From contig NZ_CP144906.1 of the NCBI RefSeq assembly GCF_036699995.1, positions 1,984,001 to 2,048,000 of the forward strand: 64,000 bases of DNA. Direction: 5' to 3'. Shown here piece by piece: positions 28,068-37,041 of this stretch (position 1 is its first letter; every line of letters begins with the position of its first letter). The stretch is from Clostridium beijerinckii. GTDB taxonomy: Bacteria > Bacillota > Clostridia > Clostridiales > Clostridiaceae. Below the pieces are notes generated by a model. It searched no databases, was not told the DNA's origin, and saw only the letters and a program-made list of their open reading frames with translations. Both the position numbers and the translations under genes were made by a program.

Positions 28068-28171
28068 TTATGAAAAAATGTAAATAAATTTTATTCATAT
28101 ATATTGAGCAATTATAGTATAAATAAAAATATGAATATAATGTATGGTTGCAATGGAAGGAGAAAATTTTG

Positions 28172-29128
28172 ATGAAAGTTCAAGTTGATATATTTTCAGG
28201 TTTTTTAGGTGCTGGAAAGACAATGCTAATCAAAAAATTGTTGTCAGAAAAGGTTTATGATAATAATACGGTTATTATTGAAAATGAGTTCGGAGAAGTT
28301 GGAATAGACGGAGACATATTAAAAGAAAGTAATATTGAAATTAAGGAGATAAATTCTGGATGCATTTGTTGCCAGGTATCTGGAAACTTTGGAGAAGCTG
28401 TTTTAGAAGTTATAAGTAAGTATAATCCGAACAATATAATAATCGAACCCTCAGGAGTAGCAAAATTAAGTGAGATATTAAATATTCTCCAAGAAAAGAA
28501 GTTTCAGCATGAGCTCGAAATTAGAAATATTTTTACTTTAATTGATATTAGAAATTATGATATGTATTTGAAAAATTTCAAAGAATTTTATGAGAATCAA
28601 ATAAAAAGAGCAAAAACTATAGTTTTAAGCAGAAGTCAACTTGTAGATAACAAAAAGATTGATGCAACTATAGATTCTATAAGAAAGTTAAATTTGAAAG
28701 CTAAAATAATATATAAACCATGGGATTTATTAAAAGGAAATGATTTTCTTAGTACAAATGTAATAAATGAAAAAAGAAAAATTTTTGCTGCAAATTCTGG
28801 CATTAGCGCTAACACAAGTAAGCAGATGAGAAGAGAAGTAAATCATAGTGCAAATGAAATTTTTGAAAGTTACCCTATAGACCTTGAAGAAAATATAAGT
28901 ATGCTTGAAATCCAAAAAAAATTCGAATTTATTTCAACTAATGAGAAGTTCGGAAGAATAATAAGAGCTAAAGGTGTTTTTAAGGCAAACGATGGAGAGT
29001 ATTATCAATTTGATTATGTACCTAATGAATTTAAAAGTAGAAAAATCAGATGGTCAAATAAGAAAGTGGTTTCAATAATTGGTAGTGAGTTAAATAAAAA
29101 GGAATTAGAAAGGCTATTTATTAGGTAA
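28172..29128 (+). CDS. CobW/COG0523 GTPase, probable metal chaperone
   Basis: 318 residues from the ATG at 28172 (GGAAGGAG upstream); a TTG at 28148 lies inside that site. Walker A is GFLGAGKT (10-17), then NEFGEVGIDGDIL, the metal-binding CxCC motif NSGCICCQV (about 60-66), EPSGVAKL, and a CobW C-terminal domain with FGRIIRAKGVF. The usual NKxD is replaced by SRSQLVD. G3E GTPases of this kind deliver zinc or cobalt to enzymes. It is first in a row with a second GTPase and two permease genes. Confidence 0.88.
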   Translation: MKVQVDIFSGFLGAGKTMLIKKLLSEKVYDNNTVIIENEFGEVGIDGDILKESNIEIKEINSGCICCQVSGNFGEAVLEVISKYNPNNIIIEPSGVAKLSEILNILQEKKFQHELEIRNIFTLIDIRNYDMYLKNFKEFYENQIKRAKTIVLSRSQLVDNKKIDATIDSIRKLNLKAKIIYKPWDLLKGNDFLSTNVINEKRKIFAANSGISANTSKQMRREVNHSANEIFESYPIDLEENISMLEIQKKFEFISTNEKFGRIIRAKGVFKANDGEYYQFDYVPNEFKSRKIRWSNKKVVSIIGSELNKKELERLFIR

Positions 29129-29175
29129 ATATAAAAAAAATTATTATTAGAACTTTGTAGAGAGGTGGTGGAATT

Positions 29176-29844
29176 ATGAAAATACATATTGAGATTGTGA
29201 CTGGTTTTTTAGGAGCTGGAAAAACGTCATTTATAAATTCACTTTTAAAAGAAAGTTTAGTTGATGGAGAAAAAATACTGGTCTTTCAATTAGAACAAGG
29301 AGAAAAAAAAATTGTATATTCTAATAGCATAAGTAATTTTGTAAGGATACAGGATGTTTTAGATATTAAAGATCTTAAAGAAAAAATGATATATTCAATA
29401 AAGAAATATAAACCTAACAGAATAATAATAGAATATAATGGAACTTCTGATTTAAAAGAATTATTCGATATATTGAATGAAAGAATTTATAGAGAATGTA
29501 GTAAGATTACTACTGTATTCTTCGTCGCAGATGGCAAGACATTAAAACAATATATTGACAATATGGGAGGCTTCATAATACCTTTTATACAAAACGCCAA
29601 TATGATTGTTATTAATAATATAGATTATTGCAAAAAAGAAATTTTAAATGAAGGTTTTAAAAAAGTTAAGAACATAAATCCTAAAGCATTTATTTTAAGA
29701 GTTAGTAATAAGTATATTTTAAATTCTACACTTAGGGAAGCAAGGGTATTGGACAATGGTTATTTAAAAAAAATAAAAATTAAAATGATAAACTACAAAA
29801 AAAATACTAACATAAAATATGAGGGAAATGAGGAAAATGTATGA
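29176..29844 (+). CDS. Short CobW-like GTPase without the CxCC motif
   Basis: 222 residues. Walker A GFLGAGKT is intact and a NNID stands where NKxD is expected, but no CxCC follows the nucleotide loop and the CobW C-terminal domain is missing (normal length about 320). The C-terminus is Lys-rich. It overlaps the permease gene by 4 bp. It may have lost metal binding and act as a regulator or partner of the first GTPase; the alternative, a decaying paralogue, is less likely as the frame and coupling are kept. Confidence 0.78.
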   Translation: MKIHIEIVTGFLGAGKTSFINSLLKESLVDGEKILVFQLEQGEKKIVYSNSISNFVRIQDVLDIKDLKEKMIYSIKKYKPNRIIIEYNGTSDLKELFDILNERIYRECSKITTVFFVADGKTLKQYIDNMGGFIIPFIQNANMIVINNIDYCKKEILNEGFKKVKNINPKAFILRVSNKYILNSTLREARVLDNGYLKKIKIKMINYKKNTNIKYEGNEENV

Positions 29845-30839
29845 ATCTTTATAAGAAGAAGGTTAAAGCTTTCTTTATTATAAGTGTAGTAATACTATCA
29901 ATATATATATATAATAAATATCCAACTCTTATATATATTGAAGTTATAGGAGATTTTGCAAGTATATTTACAAGTATAATTCTTGAGGCAATGCCATTTA
30001 TCATAATAGGATCCCTCATATCTGCTATAATTCAAACATGTATATCAGAAAGGATTATTGCGAAGATAATACCTAAAGCAAATATTTTAGGATATCTAGG
30101 AGCTGCTTTAATAGGACTTATTTTTCCGGTTTGTGAGTGTGCGATTGTTCCTATAACAAGAAGGCTTATAAAGAAAGGTGTACCTGTTGGGTTTGGAGTA
30201 ACATTTATGCTTGCTGTACCTATAATTAACCCTGTTGTAATAATGTCTACTTACTATGCATTTTACGATAAAAAAATTATGGTGCTTCTTAGAATAGTTG
30301 GAGGGTTTATAGCTGCAATTTTAATTGGGATGATAGTAAATTCGCTTGAAAAAGATAAGAAAGGTTTAGTAATAGATTTTATAGATAATGATAGCTATTG
30401 TAACTGTGGATGTAATTCATATGTGGAAAATCAAAATAAATTAAGAGCAATAATAGAACATACAAATAGAGAGTTCTTGGATATAATGGGATACTTGATA
30501 CTTGGGACATTTATATCTAGCGTATTTCAAGTGGCGGTATCTCATGGAGAAATAAATTTTATTTCTAATAATAAGATTTTAGGAATAGTTGTAATGATGT
30601 TGCTTGGATTCTTTTTATCTCTTTGTTCAGAAGTAGATGCATTCGTAGGAAAAAGTTTTTTAACTAACTACTCACTTAGTGGGGTTACAGCATTTTTAAT
30701 TTTAGGTCCAATGCTTGATTTAAAAAATCTTATTATGATTATTGGAGCCTTTAAAAAAAGTTTTGTACTTAAATTAAGTATAAGTACAATAGGTGTTGTA
30801 TTTGTAATCTCCTTTTTATTCATGATGTGCGGAATATAA
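29841..30839 (+). CDS. COG0701 (YraQ/UPF0718) permease
   Basis: 332 residues, about eight membrane helices. The signature FPVCECAIVPITRRLIKKG and the later LCSEVDAFVG show the Cys and acidic residues typical of the family, and CNCGC at about 188-192 lies in the loop between the two helix bundles. Relatives include ArsP, an arsenical exporter, and uncharacterised metal permeases. Beside CobW GTPases and TIGR03943 it fits metal transport. ATG overlaps the preceding stop (ATGA). Confidence 0.87.
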   Translation: MNLYKKKVKAFFIISVVILSIYIYNKYPTLIYIEVIGDFASIFTSIILEAMPFIIIGSLISAIIQTCISERIIAKIIPKANILGYLGAALIGLIFPVCECAIVPITRRLIKKGVPVGFGVTFMLAVPIINPVVIMSTYYAFYDKKIMVLLRIVGGFIAAILIGMIVNSLEKDKKGLVIDFIDNDSYCNCGCNSYVENQNKLRAIIEHTNREFLDIMGYLILGTFISSVFQVAVSHGEINFISNNKILGIVVMMLLGFFLSLCSEVDAFVGKSFLTNYSLSGVTAFLILGPMLDLKNLIMIIGAFKKSFVLKLSISTIGVVFVISFLFMMCGI

Positions 30840-30891
30840 AGATGCACTTTAATGATAGTAATTTAAATATATAAAAAGGAGCTGAAAATAA

Positions 30892-31635
30892 GTGAAAAGA
30901 TTTAATTTTGATGAATTTTTATGGTTCATTGTTCTTATCTTGCTAGATTTGTCTATAATATATTTAATATCTACTGGAAGTATAGGTTTTTATATAGGTA
31001 GTAATATGATTAAATATTTTTATATTACTATAATAATGATAAGTATAATTACTGTTTTTCAAATAAAAAATATATTTACGCCTAAAGGCAGCATGAATAT
31101 TAAAATAAAATTATTTCCAATAATACTAGCCTTAATAATAGGCTTCATATCTATTAATAAGCAACAAACATTTAAACATTCGGAGCTGAATTTAGAAATT
31201 TTAGAAAACAAAACAAGTGTTATTGATAGAAAGTCATTATATGAACATGAATTTGAGTATAATTTTAAAAAGAGCAACACAGGAAACAATGAAGAAACTA
31301 TAAGAATTGACGAACATAATCCTACAATGCTTGATGATATACGAATAAATCCAGAAAAATATATAGGAAAAAAATTAGAGATACATGGATTTGTATGCAA
31401 AGAAAATTATTTAAATAAAAATCAAATAATTATAGGAAGGATTATAATGACATGCTGTGCTGCTGATTCAAAAATTGTTGGAATAGTTGGAGATTATGAT
31501 AAATCGTACCAACTAAAAGAGAATGATAAGATTAAGGTTATAGGGGAAGTAGGTAGCTCGGTGATTAGAGATGAAAGCGATGTAGAGCATAAAATACCAT
31601 CTATAAAAATAGAAAAATTAGAGATAGAAAATTAA
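30892..31635 (+). CDS. TIGR03943-family putative permease subunit
   Basis: 247 residues from a GTG with AAAAGGAGC upstream. Two to three membrane helices (about 10-85) lead to an outside domain with GFVCKENYLNKNQIIIGR and IIMTCCAADSKIVG, the paired Cys conserved in the family. These proteins are regularly found next to COG0701 permeases and probably form a pair with them. Confidence 0.88.
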   Translation: MKRFNFDEFLWFIVLILLDLSIIYLISTGSIGFYIGSNMIKYFYITIIMISIITVFQIKNIFTPKGSMNIKIKLFPIILALIIGFISINKQQTFKHSELNLEILENKTSVIDRKSLYEHEFEYNFKKSNTGNNEETIRIDEHNPTMLDDIRINPEKYIGKKLEIHGFVCKENYLNKNQIIIGRIIMTCCAADSKIVGIVGDYDKSYQLKENDKIKVIGEVGSSVIRDESDVEHKIPSIKIEKLEIEN

Positions 31636-31637
31636 AG

Positions 31638-31709
31638 TTAAACGTATATTCATGGAAATCACTAATAAAAGTAATTTATTAGGTAAAAAAAGCATGAATA
31701 TACGTTTAA
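31638..31709 (+). terminator. Large hairpin ending the CobW/permease operon
   Basis: A 17-bp stem (31638-31654 with 31693-31709, TTAAACGTATATTCATG and its complement) encloses an inner stem CTAATAAA/TTTATTAG. No strong T run follows, so it may be a stable 3' end. Confidence 0.65.
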
Positions 31710-31772
31710 TATGATTTGATTTAAATTTTAATCCAGTAGTATTTTATATACAAAATTCACAACCGCTTATCC

Positions 31773-32351
31773 TTATTTAGAAGGATCTGATAAAATAATT
31801 GTTACATAAGAAATTTTACCATTTGGTTCATTATTAGAAACTACATTGATCTTAAATGTATCAAATTTATTATTCCATTCAAGTCCAGCTGGAGATATTG
31901 TAGAATCCGAATCATCTGCGTTTATTCCTACTAATTTTAAGATGTTAATTCCGTCAGCTGGATATTTCATTTCTGACTTAGGAATTATCTTAATTTCATT
32001 ACACTTTGAATCTTTATATTTTATCTCGAAACTATAATTATCTTTTTCATAGGTAGCTTTATCGTCTTCTTCGCTAATAGCTTTTCCTAAAAGTTTCTCG
32101 ATTTCACTCTTGTCTTTATATTTGAAATCAGTCAAAGAAGCAATTTGTTTAACTTCCACAGTTGGTTTGTTATTTTCGCCAACTATTTTAGTATTACTTT
32201 GAGGGGATTGTTCAGTTGTAGATGTTGTGGAAGACTGCTCCGTTGTATTTCCATTATCCAAATTTGCAGAATCTTTAGTTTTTCCACAAGATATTAATGC
32301 AGTTGAACTAACTGCTGCAATTAACAATAGACTAATGATTTTCTTTTTCAT
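31773..32351 (-). CDS. Unrecognised lipoprotein
   Basis: 192 residues with a lipobox, LISC at 19-22, so C22 would be lipid-modified. The next 40 residues are Asn/Thr/Ser-rich, like a flexible tether, followed by a mostly beta-like domain (about 70-190). I do not recognise the family. It faces the CobW operon and ends about 60 bp from its hairpin. Confidence 0.75.
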   Translation of the reverse strand: MKKKIISLLLIAAVSSTALISCGKTKDSANLDNGNTTEQSSTTSTTEQSPQSNTKIVGENNKPTVEVKQIASLTDFKYKDKSEIEKLLGKAISEEDDKATYEKDNYSFEIKYKDSKCNEIKIIPKSEMKYPADGINILKLVGINADDSDSTISPAGLEWNNKFDTFKINVVSNNEPNGKISYVTIILSDPSK

Positions 32352-32809
32352 AAAAATTTTCCTCCAACATTATGTGTATATTTTAGTGAGTTTTTTTGGA
32401 TATAAGTCCTAAATAACATAGTTCATTGTTCTATAAATACATGATAAGTTTATGATAAACATTTATGAATTGAACTTCTTAGAACATATATACCCGTTAC
32501 ATCACTACCGATTATAACACCGATTAATTTGGGTAATTGTTTACTTAAGAAAACTTTAATAAAATAATAAGTTATTATTAACTATTAGCGTTAATAAAAT
32601 TGGCGGAAGAAAATCATAAATTAAAGTGAAGGCACATTAATAATTAACTGATTTTTATATAGAGAATAATTAGATTAAATATAAAAGAGTATGCAGAGAT
32701 TTTAGCTAATTATAAAAATGAAAGGATACTTATTTTAATCATTCAAGTGAAAAAATAAGTATCCATAATACTAATTTGCTTAAGCTTTATTAAGTATTAT
32801 AATGAAATT
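32352..32809. other. 458-bp gap with a terminator and little else
   Basis: Between the lipoprotein and the DEAD-box gene, both on the minus strand. AT-rich; the one clear structure is a hairpin at 32724-32764 (GGATACTTATTTT with AAAATAAGTATCC), T-rich on the minus strand, which should end the helicase transcript. I see no gene. Confidence 0.7.
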
Positions 32810-34018
32810 TTATTTGTTAAATTTGCTACTATAAGATTTATTTTTTTGCTCATATTGCTTTGTATTAGAGTTATAATTAGCATCTTCTAAAACTCCGCCA
32901 AAAACTTTCTTTTCTTTAAATTGTATATTAAATTCTCTCTCGTATTTTTTTATTATATTAAGCTGTTGAACAGTTAAAATACATATAGAAGTGCCATGAG
33001 CGTTTCCTCTAGCAGTTCTTCCCGATCTATGTAGATATTCGTTTAATTTCAATGGCAAATCCAAATGGAAAACATGAGTTATATCAGCAACATCAAGACC
33101 ACGAGCAGTGACATCTGAAGAGACTAATATTTTTATTTTACCTGTTCTAAAACTTTCAATTGCAAGTTTTCTATCTTCCTTGGAAATCTTTCCGGTCATG
33201 GCAAAACAATCTTTACTATGATAATTAAGTTTTGCTGTTGTTAATTCAATATCCTCATTGTTATTAACAAAGATGATTGCTTTTTCTGGTTTCGCAGCCA
33301 CAAGAACTTTTCTTAAGGTTTCAAACTTATCACGTCTTTCACATATGATAAACATATGCTCAATATTAGGATTTATTAAAGGCTTATCTTCACTTTTTAT
33401 TATTATTGGTTCCTTCATTAAAGACTTTGCAGTTTCCAATGTTTCAGGTTTTATAGATGCTGAAAATAGCATAAGCTGTCTATCCCTCATTGTTGATTTA
33501 ACAATGTCTTTAGTAATATTAGATCTCTTCGGATCTAATAAATTATCTCCTTCATCAATTACTATTGTTTTTATAGTATGAGCAGTTATTTTTTTCTTTC
33601 GAATTAGATCTAGAATTCTACCTGTTGACCCAACAATTATGTGAGGTTTTATTTCTTTAAGTTTCTTTATTTGATTATTTATATTAACATCACCAATAAT
33701 AGATAGTGAAGTTATAGGAAATGATGAGTTCTCAGCAAGAAGCTTAATTTGATCTTCTATTTGCTTAGCAAGTTCATGTGTTGGGGCCAATATTATTCCT
33801 TGCATTTCTCTCTTTGATGTATCTATTTTATGAAAAAGAGGCAATAGATAAGCCAATGTCTTACCACTTCCAGTAAAGGCTTCACCAATTATATCTTTAC
33901 CCTCAAGAGCAGGTAAAATAGAGTTGGCTTGAATTGAAGTTGGTATATTAATGTTTTGTTTTTGTAGTCCTTCTATTATACTTGAATTTAAATTTAAATC
34001 ACTAAATGAGTTAATCAT
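32810..34018 (-). CDS. DEAD-box RNA helicase with DEGD motif
   Basis: 402 residues. Motif I FTGSGKT, Ia PTHELAKQ, II is VIDEGD (Ala replaced by Gly), III is SAS in place of SAT, VI is HRSGRTARG; the Q motif lies near residue 25. An RNA helicase of the CshA/SrmB type. The two motif changes are small and do not by themselves imply loss of activity. It is divergent from dbpA across 314 bp (34019-34332), in which I saw only a promoter-like TTGAAA/TATAAT with a short 15-bp spacer at 34240-34266. Confidence 0.88.
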   Translation of the reverse strand: MINSFSDLNLNSSIIEGLQKQNINIPTSIQANSILPALEGKDIIGEAFTGSGKTLAYLLPLFHKIDTSKREMQGIILAPTHELAKQIEDQIKLLAENSSFPITSLSIIGDVNINNQIKKLKEIKPHIIVGSTGRILDLIRKKKITAHTIKTIVIDEGDNLLDPKRSNITKDIVKSTMRDRQLMLFSASIKPETLETAKSLMKEPIIIKSEDKPLINPNIEHMFIICERRDKFETLRKVLVAAKPEKAIIFVNNNEDIELTTAKLNYHSKDCFAMTGKISKEDRKLAIESFRTGKIKILVSSDVTARGLDVADITHVFHLDLPLKLNEYLHRSGRTARGNAHGTSICILTVQQLNIIKKYEREFNIQFKEKKVFGGVLEDANYNSNTKQYEQKNKSYSSKFNK

Positions 34019-34332
34019 TAATTTCTCCTTTTATCGTTGAATAATTTTTCTAGATATATTGCTAATTAATTATATCCTTATTATGTGCATTTTTCTAGTT
34101 AAAGTTACATAATTCAGGTCATATATTATCTAATGTATGAGGAACCTATATTTTGCATAAGAGATACCTCTGAAATTAAAAATTGAATCTAAAGTATAGA
34201 TTGAATTGCAGAAATAAAAAATAAACCAATAAATAGTGTTTGAAAACTAGATAAGAATGGTATAATAAGAAAGATTTATATAATTTATGATTAATATAAT
34301 TTAATAAGATAACTGAGGTGAAAATTTAATAT

Positions 34333-35775
34333 ATGAACAATAAATTCACTAAATTTAACATAAGTGATGAAATATTAAAATCAATTGAGGGACTTGGGTA
34401 TAAAACTCCATCAAAAGTTCAAGAAAAAGTTATACCAGAAATACTTATGAATAAAGATATCATAGTTAAATCACAAACAGGAAGTGGAAAAACAGCGGCT
34501 TTTGGTATTCCTTTATGTGAGAAAGTAGATTGGAATGAAAATGTTCCACAAATTTTAATATTGACACCGACTAGAGAACTTGCTGTTCAAGTAAGCGAAG
34601 ATATAACTAATATAGGAAGGTTTAAAAGAATAAAAGCTGTTTCGATTTTTGGTAAAGAGCCTATATCTGAACAGGAGAGAAAATTAAGACAGAAGACGCA
34701 CGTAGTAGTTGGAACTCCGGGAAGAATTATAGACCACTTGGATAGAGGTACTCTTAATATAGATAAAATTAGGTATTTTGTTATAGATGAAGCTGATGAA
34801 ATGCTTAATATGGGATTTATAGGGCAAGTTGAAGGTATTATTAGAAGACTTCCAAAGAAAAAAGTTACTATGTTATTTTCAGCAACAATACCAGAGGAAA
34901 TAAAAGTATTATGTGATAAATATATGAATAAACCTATAGATATAAGTATTAAAAATCAAGAAATCACTAACGAAAATATAGACCATAGTTTATATTATAT
35001 TGACTATGAAGAAAAAATAGAAAAACTAAATGATATTTTAATAATGGAGAAACCTGAGACAGCTGTTATATTTGCGAAAACTAAAGATAATGTAGATACA
35101 GTTTTTCAATGGTTAAAATCTAAAGGGTACTCTGTAAATAAAATACATGGAGGAATGCTTCAAAATGAAAGATTAAGCATTATGGATAGATTTAGAGCAG
35201 GTGATTTTAGAATACTTGTATCAACAGACCTAGCTTCAAGAGGAATTGATGTTAAAGGAATTACTCATGTAATAAATTACGATCTCCCGGTAGAGAAGGA
35301 AGCATATGTACATAGAATAGGGAGAACAGGAAGAGCTGGTGAGAAAGGAAAGGCAATAAGCTTCTGCGTTAAGGGGAAGGATAAGCTTTTGAACGAAATT
35401 GAAGAGTTTATTGGGTTTGAAATTCCTGTCTATAATTTACCTGATAAAAAGGCAATTGAAAAAGAAAGAGAAGATGGGATTAAAACACTTAAAAGTAAAC
35501 CGAAAGTGAAAGAACAAAGGTCAAAAGATATAAATAGCAACATAACAAAGATTTATTTAAATGGAGGCAAAAAAAAGAAAATTCGCCCTGGAGACATAGT
35601 TGGTGCTATTTGTAAAATAGAAGGTATTAAGTCTGAAGACATTGGAATAATAGATGTCCAGGATTCAGTATCATATGTTGATATATTAAATGGAAAAGGA
35701 AAAAGAGTTATAGAAGAGTTAAAAAATATAACTATAAAAGGTAAAATCATTAAAGCTGAAAAAGCAAAAAAATAA
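34333..35775 (+). CDS. dbpA: DEAD-box RNA helicase DbpA (YxiN-like)
   Basis: 480 residues. The helicase core shows QTGSGKTAAF, PTRELAVQ, DEADEML, SAT and HRIGRTGRAG. A C-terminal RNA-binding domain (about 400-475) with ITKIYLNGGKKKKIRPGDIVGAI and IGIIDVQDSVSYVDIL is that of DbpA/YxiN, which binds hairpin 92 of 23S rRNA and helps in large-subunit assembly. Full length. The 313 bp after it (35776-36088) are AT-rich and hold nothing I could identify. Confidence 0.92.
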   Translation: MNNKFTKFNISDEILKSIEGLGYKTPSKVQEKVIPEILMNKDIIVKSQTGSGKTAAFGIPLCEKVDWNENVPQILILTPTRELAVQVSEDITNIGRFKRIKAVSIFGKEPISEQERKLRQKTHVVVGTPGRIIDHLDRGTLNIDKIRYFVIDEADEMLNMGFIGQVEGIIRRLPKKKVTMLFSATIPEEIKVLCDKYMNKPIDISIKNQEITNENIDHSLYYIDYEEKIEKLNDILIMEKPETAVIFAKTKDNVDTVFQWLKSKGYSVNKIHGGMLQNERLSIMDRFRAGDFRILVSTDLASRGIDVKGITHVINYDLPVEKEAYVHRIGRTGRAGEKGKAISFCVKGKDKLLNEIEEFIGFEIPVYNLPDKKAIEKEREDGIKTLKSKPKVKEQRSKDINSNITKIYLNGGKKKKIRPGDIVGAICKIEGIKSEDIGIIDVQDSVSYVDILNGKGKRVIEELKNITIKGKIIKAEKAKK

Positions 35776-36088
35776 GTATGTTAATATAAAATTTTAAAGG
35801 ATGTTAACATAAATAATATTAAGTGGTATTATAGATAGTGAATATGAAATCTTATTAAATATAGGAAATAAAAGTAAATTAATTACTAGTCTTTTTCATT
35901 ATAAAATTATAAATGCCATATTACTTAAAGGAAGATAAGCTTAAGATGTTAAGATTTTAGCAGAGAATAGAATATAGGTGAGCATTTAAATTGGTTTAGG
36001 TGTATTATATATATAGCTTAATATTTGATGACAAAAAACTAAAATATTAATAAATAATAATGTATTATAAAGAGGTGTTATAAAAACA

Positions 36089-36958
36089 ATGATCTTAGAT
36101 AGAAATGAAAAATGTTGGTGTGGCAGTGGTTTGAAATATAAAAAATGTCATTTAGAATTTGATGAAAAAATTGAAAGTTTTAAAAGAAAAGGCCATATAG
36201 TACCACCAAGAAATATTATAAAAAGTCCAAAAGATATAGAAGTAATCAAAAGAAGTGCTAAGATTAATGATGGGGTTTTAGACTTGGTTTCAAGCAAAAT
36301 TAAAGCAGGAATGAGCACTGCTGATATAGATAAATTAGTATATGATTATACTATAGAACATGGGGCGATTCCAGCACCATTGAATTTTGAAGGTTTCCCA
36401 AAGAGTGTATGTACATCAATAAATAATGAAGTATGCCATGGAATCCCAGATGAAAATATTATAATCAAAGATGGAGATATTATAAATGTAGATGTTTCTA
36501 CGATTTTGGATGGATATTATTCGGATGCATCTAGAATGTTTATGATTGGCAATGTTAGTGAAGAAGCCAAAAGATTAGTAGAAGTAGCCAGAGAATGTAT
36601 GATAAAAGGAATCGAAGCAATAAAACCTTGGGGATTCTTAGGAGATATAGGTGCAGCCTGTCAGGAACATGCTCATAAAAATGGATATACAATAGTAAGA
36701 GCATTAGGTGGACATGGAATAGGTAATGAATTTCATGAAGATCCATTTGTTCCCCATATAGGGGAGAAAGGAACAGGAATGTTGCTTGTTCCTGGAATGA
36801 TTCTTACCGTAGAACCAATGGTTAATCAAGGAACTTATGACGTTTTTGTTGATGAAGAAAATGAATGGACTATTTATACAGCCGATGATAAATTATCAGC
36901 TCAGTGGGAACATACAGTGTTAATAACTGAGACTGGAATAGAAATTTTAGCTAAGTAA
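36089..36958 (+). CDS. map: Methionine aminopeptidase with N-terminal SEC-C motif
   Basis: 289 residues. The first about 25 hold a SEC-C zinc motif, EKCWCGSGLKYKKCH, seen also in SecA. The catalytic domain has the five metal ligands: D in VDVSTILDGYYSD (two), H in GGHGIGNEFHED, E in VEPMVN and E in WEHTVLI. Type I enzymes remove initiator Met from nascent proteins; the zinc motif may help ribosome binding. Clostridia often carry this longer form beside a plain map. Confidence 0.93.
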   Translation: MILDRNEKCWCGSGLKYKKCHLEFDEKIESFKRKGHIVPPRNIIKSPKDIEVIKRSAKINDGVLDLVSSKIKAGMSTADIDKLVYDYTIEHGAIPAPLNFEGFPKSVCTSINNEVCHGIPDENIIIKDGDIINVDVSTILDGYYSDASRMFMIGNVSEEAKRLVEVARECMIKGIEAIKPWGFLGDIGAACQEHAHKNGYTIVRALGGHGIGNEFHEDPFVPHIGEKGTGMLLVPGMILTVEPMVNQGTYDVFVDEENEWTIYTADDKLSAQWEHTVLITETGIEILAK

Positions 36959-36965
36959 TATATAG

Positions 36966-37010
36966 GGTAGTTAAAAGTGGTTTTTAAATCAATTTTGACT
37001 ACCTTGTTTA
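36966..37010 (+). terminator. Terminator after map
   Basis: GGTAGTTAAAA and TTTTGACTACC pair with one G-U, then TTGTTTA. Confidence 0.65.
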
Positions 37011-37041
37011 ATGGAAGTATTAATCTAAGGAGTATTATTAA

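Noticed and set aside
28068..28171. Possible Zur box before the CobW gene
   Set aside because: No AAATCGTAATnATTACGATTT-like palindrome is visible; the AT-rich sequence gives no clear operator.
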